This document shows, piece by piece, positions 24,424 through 35,978 of a stretch of 64,000 bases of DNA. Origin of the DNA: Phytoseiulus persimilis (lineage: Eukaryota > Arthropoda > Arachnida > Mesostigmata > Phytoseiidae); NCBI GenBank assembly GCA_037576195.1, contig CM075103.1, positions 13,392,001 to 13,456,000 of the forward strand, in the 5' to 3' direction. Within the stretch, counting starts at the first letter, position 1; each line of letters starts with the position of its first letter. A program made the position numbers and the translations under genes. Below the pieces are notes generated by a model. It did no database searches. It worked only from the letters and a program-made list of their open reading frames with translations, and was not told the DNA's origin.

Positions 24424-26735
24424 CTCGCTCCGCTTCGATCGGGGATTGCGGAAGACCTAAACGAAACCGTCGGTCACGTATCGCCACTCGCTCATGGAAG
24501 AGTTTTCCCGGTGCATGTCAGTTCGCTGTTCCATCGCCATGAACTTCGCTTGCTCTCAGAACCGAGTGAGATGAATCGTAAATCCAACGGGGCAAGAGTG
24601 AACAGAAACTTCTCCCGACTCGGATGAGCGGTTCCATTATTACGGAAAGATCCTCAAGTCACTCAGTTCCGCGGATCACCGAAGCCATATGATTCTTGAA
24701 GCATGAGAGTGCTCACGAAGTTGCTTCGCAGTACCTTTTTGATGAAGCGGAATCCTCAATCGCAGCTGTTCCACGAACGGCGGGTGGTTTCGAATTTGGC
24801 GGGTCGCGGGCACCGCGCTCGCCGTTGGCTCGGTCGGGCTCTCTGAATGTCAACATTCGGAACTCCGCGAGACCCTCTCCACAGCTCGGCGGTAGTAAGA
24901 AAGCAGAAGGGCTCCTCTCAGCAGAGATCGAACACTCACCAAGATTCAGTGTAAAACGCGTCTCCTTCAGATAGACGTCAACAGCAGGCAACTCGAGCCG
25001 GTCGGAGCTCTTCTTGTGGACACTAACTACGGCCAACAGTCGGCGAGATATTCTGCGTTTGAACAACAGGTTCGTGTCGGAGGCGCTCCGTAGAGTTCTG
25101 GTGATGACCTTGGTCCCCGCGCGGCTTGCATCTCGAGAGTGACGTTTGGTTTTGGAGCGCGATTTTCGGATGCATGGAATGGAAGTTCTCCGGCCCAAGA
25201 GTGGAGATAACTGATTGAGGTTTTCACGGAGCTTGGCCGAAAGCGCATCAATGAGCCCGCTCGAGTTGAGAAGTTCGTGGGTTCGAATCGGCATGCAGCA
25301 CGTGAGTCTCGTCTGACTTCATCGGAGGAGAATGTCATTGTGTGTCCATGACAGTGGCGACTCTCCTCGGATCGGCTTGCCGCGGATCCTGCCGGAGCTC
25401 ACTGCGGACGCTCTGAGGTAGCCACGTGCAGCGTGGAACAACCGGTGATCAGCTAGACTCATCAGAGCGAGGGACTCGAGAGTTGTGCGCGTTTTAGAGC
25501 TTGCTACTTGTTGTCAATTTTCCGGCGCCGGTCTTCCCGTTCGTGAAAAAAGCTTGAAATCCGATCATGAATTCCGGAGGGCTCCCCGTTAGGGAAAATG
25601 TTGCTCAAGGTCTGCTAGGGATTCCGAGGGGATGCTCAGCAATGTATCGTCTGAGCAGTTATCGAAATCGCTCGTTCCCAATGTTCGATCTGAGAAGGTT
25701 TCCCTATTCCCCCGAATTCGGGACACATCGATCGCGATCGGAGCGAGATTCGGTTGGCAAGCAGTAGAGCGGTCAGATTGTATCCACTCCAACATCGAAT
25801 TAAGGCGTCGCAAATATGCCAGCTTTCTATTATACAAGTATCAATCGCTGAGCTTTTCCAACCGCGGAAGCTATCTGCGCCGTAGCTCATTACGCATATC
25901 CTGCTCGATGAGGACTAGCTTTGTGTCGTTTGCTATCATTGTGAATGTGAGCTTGGTGACGATGTTTTCTGGCGGGACACTCGAGATGGGCGTAGAGGTT
26001 CGCCGCGAGCTCGCGTATCGTTTTATAAACTCAGTGCAGATATATCCTCTTTGCACTCGCGCGCTGGAACGTTGGGCGACACTGTAGTTGCGGAGTTTTT
26101 TCTCGGATGTACCACTCGCGGCACTCCGACTGTCTCATGAGCTCGATCGTTACTCATTTACTGTCCTCTCTTGACTCAATAGCAGATCTGTGGGAAGGGG
26201 GGGGGGGGGGACCCAACCCATGAAGGTCAGGACAGACGGTGCTGGCCAACGACTTCTGATGGAATCTTAGATTCGTCCTCCGAGTTTCTCGCTGTTGCAA
26301 GCCAGGGATTACTCCACGGAGCTCTTTGGCATTGTTTGGGCGGAGGAGAGGGTCAGTCGCGACACCTTAGAAGGTCGCGGAAGTAGCCGTGACAAATATG
26401 TTGACACCGAAAAGGTATCGCACTCGGGTGCAGTCGACGCATCCGGCCTTGAAATGTGGATTGGTTCGTCATTATTAGCCGACGTTTAGGCTTGTCGCTG
26501 ATGTGATCACAAGACGAGGGACTCGAAAAGGAGAAACGGGACAGAACAACAGACGTTCCTTGGAAAAGGCGTAGATTGGACTTGGGACTTGACGCGAAAC
26601 GCTGTTCAGCTTGATTTCTCTTTCCGGGAACCTTCCAGGACAGGGGTCGAAGATTCCGCGTGGCTAGAGATCAAAATCGTTGTTTTTCCAGAAAAATCTT
26701 TCGGGCGTCGAGATAAGTTCGTGAAACACACCGAG
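24424..26735. other. divergent intergenic region WRNIP1 / glycerol kinase
   Basis: This 2.3-kb region must hold the promoters of two divergently transcribed genes. It contains one candidate minus-strand exon (24940-25294) and a run of 14 G at 26197-26210. I found no TATA box or other core element that I would defend. Confidence 0.5.
24940..25294 (-). CDS. candidate coding exon, unknown protein
   Basis: Not recognised with confidence. A minus-strand frame begins at an ATG (25294) and runs into a strong GTGAGT donor after 24940. Its start (ELLNSSGLIDALSAKLREN) has the spacing of an amphipathic LisH-like or dimerisation helix, followed by a very basic Arg/Lys/Ser-rich region. That resemblance is weak and from memory. 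No second exon was found before WRNIP1 starts on the same strand, so this may be an alternative 5' leader of WRNIP1, a small separate gene, or noise. Confidence 0.25.
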
Positions 26736-29700
26736 ATGCCACCCGCGATGACTTCCAACCCACCTCATCTTCAACGGAGAGCTGGCAAATACGGACCTCT
26801 AATCGGTGCGATAGACCAAGGCACATCGAGTTCGAGAGTCCTGGTGAGTCCCAGGGATTCGCGTCCTCCCTCTCTACCTTCCAAAATCAATCAGTCCCGC
26901 AAGACTGGAAAAGATCGAGCGAAAGCTCGATATTCGTGGACCGGTTGACCACATGTCGTAAATCGCAGCGGATCAGAACCATGAATAATTTCTCGGAGGA
27001 GTCCCGCAGACTCCCCGCGGGCTCAATCTTCTCTGATCCGTTCGGGCGGGTAGACAGGTCGCACGGCGTTCCCGGCTATAGCGACACACTTCGACGTCAT
27101 AAAGGCACCCTGGACCTGTTCTAGAAATGACGGGCTCTGCCCTGTCACGAAGGCTACATCAGCGGTGGCACAATGTGTTCGTCTGCTCACTAACTGAATA
27201 TTAATGCCCGCAATGCTGCGAGACGCAAAGAGACCGTCGGCTAATGGATGAGGAGAGCTCTCTCTTTGATACCATTTTGGCCCGAATATCATAGCACAAG
27301 CAGATGTTCAAGACTGATCATCGAATTCACATCACGGGAGTATGTACTGCTGTATACGGGGAGCCCATCGTACATCTGGCGTTTCCACCTACAGATATTT
27401 TCATCCGACACCTTTGAGCTGATCACCTACCACCAGATCGAAGTCAAACAGATCTATCCGAAAGAAGGGCAAGTTGACAAATCGATGAACCGCGTTCGAA
27501 ACTGACCATTCACCCAGCTCAGAAATATATCATCGACATCAATCGAGTCTCGATTGACGTGGGCAATTCACTTTGAGCGTTCTCTCACCACGAACGCTTC
27601 GTTCTCCAGATGGGTGGAAGAAGACCCCACGCATTTATTGGAGACTGTCCTGCATTGTCTGGGTCAGGTCTGGGAGAAGCTGAAGACTATGCACATCGAC
27701 CCCAATGACGTTGTGGCCATCGGCTTAACAAATCAGCGCGAGTCCACGATTGTTTGGGACAAGAACACAGGAGTTCCGTACTACAACGCCATTCGTGAGT
27801 GTTTGGGTTATTCCAAGAGGCTCGCGCGTGCCTCGTATTCAGCCCTCGTCGCGCGTGACCAGTTTGCAATCCCTCTATGACGCAAACTTTGATGTTTTTT
27901 CCGTAATCGTTGGGATCACCCCCCGGTATGCGGCCTTGAAACTTTCCTTCCGAGAATCAACTGTGAAATGAAATGATGATTTCCGTCGTTCGTTCCAGTT
28001 TGGTGCGACAATCGAACGGTGACCACAGTGGAGACCCTCCTGGGCAAAATACCCCAGCACGACGTGGACCATCTCCGACCCAAATGCGGACTGCCGTTAT
28101 CGACTTACTTCTCCGCAGTAAAACTGGTTTGGCTCTTCGAAAACGTCCCAGGCGTCCGAGAAGCCGCTGAAAAAGGAGACCTGCTTTTCGGAACCGTCGA
28201 CAGTTGGCTGCTCTGGAATCTGACTGGAGGCAGCCACGTGACAGATGTCACGAATGCATCTCGCACAATGTTAATGGACATCGAAACAACCAAATGGGAC
28301 AAATATTTGTTGAAGTTCTTCGGGATTCCAAAGTCTATACTCCCCAACATCAAGAGTAGTAGTGAGATATATGGTTACATGAAAGACCCACTGCCATTCC
28401 AAGGCGTGCCGATCTCGGGGTGTCTCGGAGATCAGAGCGCTGCTTTGGTGGGCCAGATGTGTTTCAAAATCGGAGAAACGAAATGCACGTGAGTACAACC
28501 TTGATCGCCGATTCGGAGCCGATTGTGAGGACCGGTCCGAGTTTTTGAGAACAACAGCTGAGGTGCTCGAGGACCTGCGTAGGGCGAATCACGAGAGCTT
28601 ATCCGTTGCAGGTACGGAACAGGTGGATTTCTCCTCTGCAACACAGGCGCTGAGGTAGGAGTTGTGAAAATATTTTGTTAGGCACGTAGTAGAATGAATT
28701 TCGACTTCGGCTCGGTTTTGAGCTCGGTTGTTTGTGAGCAGCTCCTGGATTCTCCGGTTTTTTACTCTTTTCGAAATTTCTCTCAGCCTTTCCCAAAAAA
28801 ACAGCATGTTATCCACTGCTCAGAGGAAGAGAGAGAGTCCTAGTCACTTCTTGCTGTATCCCATCATTGGGTCTGGATGGTTGGTCTGATTGAATCCTAG
28901 TAACTTTCGAATCCGATTCTCCTTCCAAGTCCACGGAGAGCGCTACATATTAACTCATGTGGAACTAATCACCAACTTTCTCCTAATGAATATACGAATA
29001 ACTAACTATTAACGCGTCCAGCGTCCAAACATGAAGCACGGGCGACAGTTGTTCCGTTCTTGGGGGATTCGCAGGAGACGCAAGGTAAAAACACTCCCTG
29101 TGGGAAACTTCCCTGAGGCTTCAGTTCCCTCTGTCACCCAGTCGTTCTCATTACCAAGCCCCGACTGACGAGTAGGAGGTTCAAGCCAGATTCACGCGAG
29201 ATCGCGCACGGAACCGTCACTGCTGTCGTCGGCCTTAACGCTGCGTACACTCGAGTGCGGCCCAAAATGCGGTCCAACGTGACTGCCCCGCATTCCCTCT
29301 TCGTTCACTTCCCCTCTGTGTTGCTCTGTACTCTCGTATTCCAAGCCGTGTGCGTGTCTGTCGCAATCCGAACTGCTGGAAAAGCGCACCCTCGATTCCC
29401 CACGACTCCAACATGACTCTGAGGTAATTTTTCTAGAAAATCACGTCAACTCACGGTCTTCTTACAACGGTCGCCTACAAACTCGGACCAGACGCCCCCC
29501 TCGTCTACGCCCTGGAGGGATCCGTGGCCGTCGCTGGCTCAGCTGTGCGCTGGTTGCGCGACAACCTGGGCATAATTTCCAGCACTGATGAAGTACAGAA
29601 GCTCGCCATGAGCGTGAAATCGACCCACGGCGTCTACTTCGTCCCGGCGTTCAGTGGTCTGTACGCGCCCTACTGGGAGAGCTCCGCCAGAGGCGTTATT

Positions 29701-30449
29701 TGTGGCTTGACGCAGTTCACCACGAAGGAGCACTTAGCAAGAGCTACGCTCGAGAGCGTCTGTTACCAGGTCAGTCGCCATAGCCCGTCCATCGGCTCCA
29801 TGACTCCGCATGCGTTCAAGTTGAAAGCGGGATGCTTTTCATTTTGCTGACGTACGCGATCGTTCCCGTAGGTGAAAGAGATCCTGGATTGCACTTACAA
29901 AGACATGGGTCTCGAGCTGACGCAGCTGCTAGTTGACGGAGGGATGGCCAAAAACGACGCTCTGATGCAGCTACAATCCAACATTCTTGGCGTTAATGTT
30001 GTTAGGCCTCAAATGTTGGAGACTACCGCTTTAGGAGCGGCTATCGCTGCTGGTCTCGCGAAGGGCGTTGAAGTTTGGTCTCTGTCGCAGATTCTCAAAG
30101 GGTCAACGGCCGTCAGCGATACCTTCGAACCTCAGATTATCAAGTGAGTAGCCGATCGTTCTCACATGTACGACGGATGTCTTCGACACTTTTCTTCTAC
30201 TTTCACATTCCGAATACGACTGAGCTGTGTCGATTGTGTTCCAGACAAGAACGCGAACGGAAATTCTCCCGATGGAAGCAAGCCGTCGAGCGAAGTCTTC
30301 ACTGGGAAGAGCCCAGCGTCACCGCACAACGAAAAAGACTCCTCGGGGATCATTGGTACATGGTTTCCTCGCTTCCTTTTGGTCTTTTTGTCATGGGAGC
30401 GTTCGCCATGGCCGTTTTGGCGCATGTGCGATCTGGGAACTCACCCTAA
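26736..30449 (+). CDS. Gk: glycerol kinase with C-terminal membrane tail
   Basis: Phosphorylates glycerol to sn-glycerol 3-phosphate with ATP (FGGY family, EC 2.7.1.30), feeding glycerolipid synthesis and glycolysis. Eight exons: 26736-26843, 27395-27468, 27610-27794, 27999-28488, 28612-28654, 29437-29769, 29872-30143, 30245-30449; 569 aa. Diagnostic segments are [12 protein letters not shown] at the N-terminus, [57 protein letters not shown] and [20 protein letters not shown]. Exon 2 ends at a GC donor (GG|GCAAGT) that restores phase into exon 3; the other junctions are GT-AG. The last exon ends with a hydrophobic stretch of about 22 residues (around 542-563) and a short polar end, like the membrane-anchoring tail of the longer mammalian GK isoform, which suggests docking on the mitochondrial outer membrane. 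Only the chosen ATG fits the upstream reading frame. Confidence 0.95.
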
Positions 30450-33400
30450 GATGTGTCTCACGAGCTTCGATTATGTATGTTAGAAACGACTTGACGAGGA
30501 AGAGGAGCTGAAGCAGAATGAGAATTCGCAGACTAGGTTAAAATTAAATTCGAAGCGCGAATATCCTGTTGAAACCGCTTGTTGTTTGCCATGGGCGAGC
30601 TTCGCATTCCTATGGTTTGTACATATGAAGGAGTTGGCGGCAGGAGAAAAAGAGCGCTCGACGAGATTACTGTTGCTAGGCTTTACAGATGGTTCGGACA
30701 CTATTTTTAGCGGTGCCTGAGGGCTTAGAATTTATTCGAACGATGAAACCGCGAAGAGTTCGGACAACTGACGAAAAGGCAGCAACCCTAAATTAGGCAA
30801 ACTGTGCTCACTCGACTTTTCGGGGTTGCTGGCTCTGATCAGAACTTTGTTGTATGCTGGTGTTGAGGGCTGAGTTTATTCACTGTCAAACGAGTCTCTA
30901 CCGAGCAGTTCACCGTACGGAAAGTATTTATCGATTTACCATTAAACTTCTGGCGGATGACTCCAATAGCAGTAGAGTCAAGAAAACTGTTCCCATCGCC
31001 TCGTTGTGTCCTCATTGCTTCCCGCAAATAATGGAAGTCTTTCTCATAACTGCAACGAGCATGCAACGCCGTGTGTCCGACGCCCTTTCCTACATCCCAA
31101 ACGCTGCCCCACAGCATCTGAACGAGGTAATTCCTCTCAAAATCCATTTCTCGAGTCTATCAGAATCGTTCTCCCAGACAAATCCAACTCCCCAAGTCGA
31201 ATTCCGATAAATGGACGATGTTGAATGCGTTAGAGAGATCGGGTCCCACAGCATCTGTTTCGGGATCAGAAGGCTAGATTTCGACGGTCCTACAGTTCGA
31301 AGTTTCACCGGAGATCCAGTCTGCGGTAGGGAACCTCGGCTCAGATAGTATGGAGTGGGGAATATTCCGAAAGGGGGCGAGAACCCGGCTGTCTCTTCCT
31401 GGGTTGCTGTGTCTATCCATCCATTCATCCACGATTCCGTCATGCATTCGCAGATATCAGATATTTCAGCATCAATCACATATTTTGAATGGTGATTCTC
31501 GAGTTTCCAACTTCGCAGATGAGGATTCCGGTGTCGTGGCTGCGATCCTCGACTTTTTCCGCCGTTGTTGTGCGCCGCTGAACGAATATGCACTCATTCG
31601 TGGAACTGAAAGGCTCGAAGGCTTTCAGGTCAACATGTGCACCCCTTTCAAACGATCGCAGGGAGAGAACGTAGGAGCAACACAGGTGGATAACGCTGCC
31701 GCGTTTGTCACTGCTTTGCGAACTAGAGTATCCGTGACTCGGTCAGGTACACGGTAAACTCTCGGAAGTTGCCGAGCAATGCTTTCCATGGGAGTTTTTA
31801 CGCGGAAAGAGGCATGCCGCGAACTCTGAATAGCGATTCTGGATCGACGGTTTCTGTTAGTGTAGTAAAAGTTGTGGAAACCGGCCATATTTTTTTCTCT
31901 CTTGACGGGCGTCGTCGAAGCCCGTCAGGTCCTTCTCCAAGAACAGACTCGAAGATACTGGAGACGGGAACTTCGTGGCATACTGGAGACGGGGAAGGTT
32001 GATATTTCCGGTCCGCGGCAAGCATCCCATATTTTTCGACAGCGTAGTTTCTGACGAATTGGATGGATCGGAAGAGGAAGAAAGCGATCACGATTTCATT
32101 TTCGCCAGAATGGCGGAATCTACACTTCCAGATTCCCTAGCGAAACTTGTCCTGTGGACAAGCCGCTCGTCGAATCAACTCGAGCTTGGTCCGATGCGAC
32201 CGAACTGAGTGACCAAATTCTATAACCTCCTCGGGGCGGAGCTATGAGCGATCGGAGTTGAGATCATCACAGATGTGGAGAAGCGGTATTCCGATGGAAA
32301 AAATCGTGTGTTAGGCCGAGTCCACGGACACCCCCGTTGCTTCGCGTGAATACGCCGAATTGGTGAGGATGAGTTGCGAATCATGGAGCTGTGGGGAGAT
32401 TGTTGGTATCGTTCACCCTTCTCGGCTGAGAACGTTCTAAGCCCTCGCTGAGAACCTCCCTCTTGGAGCCTTCGGTGCATGGCTTGTAAACATGTGTCCA
32501 GCGGATTCATAATCTGGTGGATCACCAGGGTGCTACTCTCTTTGGCCTCGGATTGATTGAATTGCGGGTCTGATCCGAGCGCAAGATCCATACTCTCGAG
32601 TCCACTTTGACCCGACCTAATATATTCGCGAACGGTATTCATGCTTCCTCGATAAACCTCAGTGTTATCCTTCGAATGAAGTCAACTCCCTCGACTCTAC
32701 ACCGAGCTACATCGGATCGATCGTCCAAGCCGTGTATCGAAGAGTCTCTTTTTGATTGAACATTTTGCTTCATTCGCCGAACAACAGAATGCAACCATGA
32801 GTCTCCCTGCTCTAACCCATCGCCAGCGAACGAACACGACGAGCGATCTCCGAGAGATGGCCTCAGGACTTGCGAGATCTGCTACCAAACATCCCCCGGA
32901 GAGGAGGTGGATTGGAAGATGGAGAACCAGGGGCTCACTCGAACAGATTCAGAGCACAGCCTCGATCGATCCACACGAAATGATTATGCAGGTTTCGCTC
33001 ATCTTGACCTCAAAACCATATCGAGCGAATTTCGCCGTCGTGCTCGGCGGAAGTCTAGACAGCCGACAGCATCTTATCATCGAGGTGAGCCGAAGGAGCA
33101 CCGAATATCGTTCGCGTGAAGATCGGGTCGCGGTGCTGAGAGGTCGGGAACCCTCGTCTTCATCCATCATATGCATCAGCTCGGAGGGATTCAAGGATAC
33201 CGGTGTGACTTTCCGGACAGGACAGTGGCTTGATGTTTCAATGTGGCCGTTTGGTGGCAGTGGTAGTGTGGCAGAGTTGACGGAACCAGCCGATGCTGAA
33301 ACAGACGCGTGAAATACCATCGGTCGGAGTTGATGAGCGTGATTCGAACATTCCGATGTGACACTCTCCATTTTTCAGACTTTGTACCCCTGTACTTCTT

Positions 33401-35954
33401 TCCGCTGTTTCTCACATTTTGTTCGCGTTGAATGGGAGTTATTCATTGCTGGTTATGCATCGGATCAAAAGACGTTTCGTGCGAAGAAGCGATCGGGGCG
33501 ACTCAGAGTACTCCGGCAAGCCTGATGTGTACTTCTAGACCGAGGAACACGATCCGGATGTTTTCAGCAGAATCCCAGACCGACGGCAAGAATGTCTGAA
33601 GATCTGTCGGGACGTTTCCGATTCGGGAACGAGAGTCCGAGTTTGAACGCTAACCGCTCCAGACTGACACGAGATGTATTGACGATGGAAGATTCTGAAC
33701 GATGGATTCATCTTCCACACAAAAATACGCTTCCGGTCGACATCCTTCGGCCGGTTCCGCAGACTTGAAATAATCGAGGTTGAAATAAGCGAGGTTGTAC
33801 TGTTTCCATAAGTTCTCGCAGACGGCCTCGATTATAATTAAACCTCAATTATATCAACGATCCATGAGATCAATTTTAGACTGTAACAACCTCGATCGTA
33901 TCAACCCGGAGCTCAACTTCAATGAGATCTGGCCCGCTGAGAGCCGTCTCTTTTGAGAAAGCCAGCTCCCATAATGCTTCGAGATGGTCTTGACGGAAGT
34001 TCGAGCCGGCTGCACTGGAAATGCACGGAACGGCACTGCTTGCAAAATCTAATTCAAGGAAAGATCGAACGCTCGGAGTGACTTGATACAACATCTGGAT
34101 GATTCCTCGGGATCTTGTCGACCCAATCTCGGCATGAAGTCACATTCCTGAAAGTTTCTCGAAGCCATCGGAGAGCTCTTGCTCGAAACTCTCGCGAAAA
34201 AAATGTGAATAAGACAAATGCATCGTCGAATAACCCTAACACCAACCAGGTCTGCTCCCAAGAATATTTTTGGAACGATCCGACGGACTTCCGATTCGCA
34301 TAAAGGGCTTAAAGAATCTTTTTTGGTCTGGGACATGCTGTGTCTCGAAACCCAGATTTCAGCCTCGAATACATCAACATCGATTGTATCAGAGCCTCGA
34401 CTGAATCAACGAGTTCCGACATCTATCATTGATATAATCGAGCTTTCACTGCGAATCTTTTTTTTTTCACCCATCGGTCCATAGAATCGGGGTTCAGGTT
34501 CGATGTTCCAGATGGTGAACTCTCGGAGGACTCTGAAATGGTCTGATTGCGAGCTATAAGCATTCCTCATGGTTTGAAATATCACTCAGACTCTAACCAT
34601 TCCGAGGGAAATACGGGCTGAGAACGATCTGCAACGAGCTCCATGATCGAATATTCCACTCAGAGTCGAGACAGTCCTTGAAGTTACCAACTGAAGCTAC
34701 GGATCGAATTCATCTGAGCTTGCAGCGTTTGCCTTTTCTTCTTCTTTAAGGATGCTCCTGACCATAACAACCTGTTGAACCTTCCTGATTCGCGAATTCT
34801 GCGGAATCGTCACTGAACGGATCGACTGCGACCACATAACACCGGAGAGTGCGATGAAAAGAGTGGTCCATAATCATTCTATTGACTTTGGCGAGGGAAC
34901 GCGAGGCCGTCTTCGAGCCAGCTTGCGCTTGCCAAGGCCAACCTTCCCTCCGTACCGCGGTGAAATCAAACAGAAACGTTCCAGCAGAAACAGATGCGGC
35001 GCGCTCTAGTTCACTGTGAGCGCTGCCCGATGCTCCTCCTTCAAAGTTTCTCCGAAAAGCTAACTCCTTGAACCTCGCAGACCACTCTTTCTTGTTGTGT
35101 GCTTGTTTGAACGAAACTCGCTCCTCCCGGCTGTGTCTATTGGATGGGTGTAGACACTGGCATCTTTCCTCAAGCTCGAGAAGTCCTCGGCTTATCGGAG
35201 CGGAACGATTCAGGACGAGAACCGACGAGGATCCCAGCGTGGACTGAGCTCCGAAGATTCTCGGAGCAGGGAGAGCGAAGCTAAAATGTAAGCGGGATCG
35301 GAACGGAATTATATTCAAGCATAGCTTATTTCGAGCGATGTTATTCAGTGTAAATCGCATCCTGGTGTGGAAGAGTGCGTGCAGTAAAACCATACTCCGT
35401 GGCAACGAAAATATCATTAAAATGCAATGGAAACCACCGATGACCGAACGAATATATTCTGATTTTTCATTTGATTCGTATTTGATCCCTGAGACCTATG
35501 TCCAATGATATCGGGATGGAACCGGTACTTATGAGATACTGAAACAATGAAATCCACGCTGTTCCATTGTGAGCTTTGAGGGCTTTTATCATGCTAGAGA
35601 AGTCGCTATTCCATCGCTATGGATATAACGTGAATCGGTGCAAAATGTCTCTGAGAAACTATAATACGGCTCCGACCGCACCAAGCGCTCTCTGATTGAT
35701 CGCAATCGGCGATCCTCTCCACTTTCGACACTTGACCAGAAATGAGGTCAAGTCAATGGAGCGCTGAATGCCCCGTCGACATCCAGGAAGCATGCGAATT
35801 CAAAAAGTGGTGTTAACATGTTCTGATCTGTAGAGAGACCGCGGATACTCGGCCCTGACCCGAATCTGCACCGACATCCAAACGAACTCTGAAGAGCGAG
35901 CAAAACTGTCAACATAAAGGTGACCAGTCTGCGAAGACCACAATCCAATTCCAG
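30450..35954. other. 5.5-kb stretch without a recognisable gene
   Basis: Frames occur on both strands, the longest being 223 codons (minus, 34746-35417) and 186 codons (plus, 32752-33312), but none shows a domain, a repeated motif or a convincing splice partner. Part of the stretch probably contains the promoter and perhaps undetected first exons of the dikinase gene. A 25-bp-spaced direct repeat (ATACTGGAGACGGG at 31955 and 31980) and a degenerate CCTCGAT..ATCAAC-type repeat (33760-34420) are the only structures seen. Confidence 0.45.
33764..34420. repeat. dispersed degenerate CCTCGATNNNATCAAC-type repeat
   Basis: TTGAAATAA(T/G)CGAGGT occurs twice head-to-tail at about 33765-33796. Variants of CCTCGAT followed by TATATCAAC or GTATCAAC then recur near 33823-33856, 33889-33905 and 34364-34412. 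Spacing is irregular and copies diverge, so this is an eroded simple array or a footprint, not a clean satellite. Confidence 0.35.
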
Positions 35955-35978
35955 AAACATCAATCGCTGTTCCTCGAA

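Noticed and set aside
32752..33312. 186-codon plus-strand frame
   Set aside because: Low-information composition, overlapped by an equally long antisense frame; no motif found.
34746..35417. 223-codon minus-strand frame
   Set aside because: No domain and no splice partner were seen; length alone is not unusual here given the base composition.
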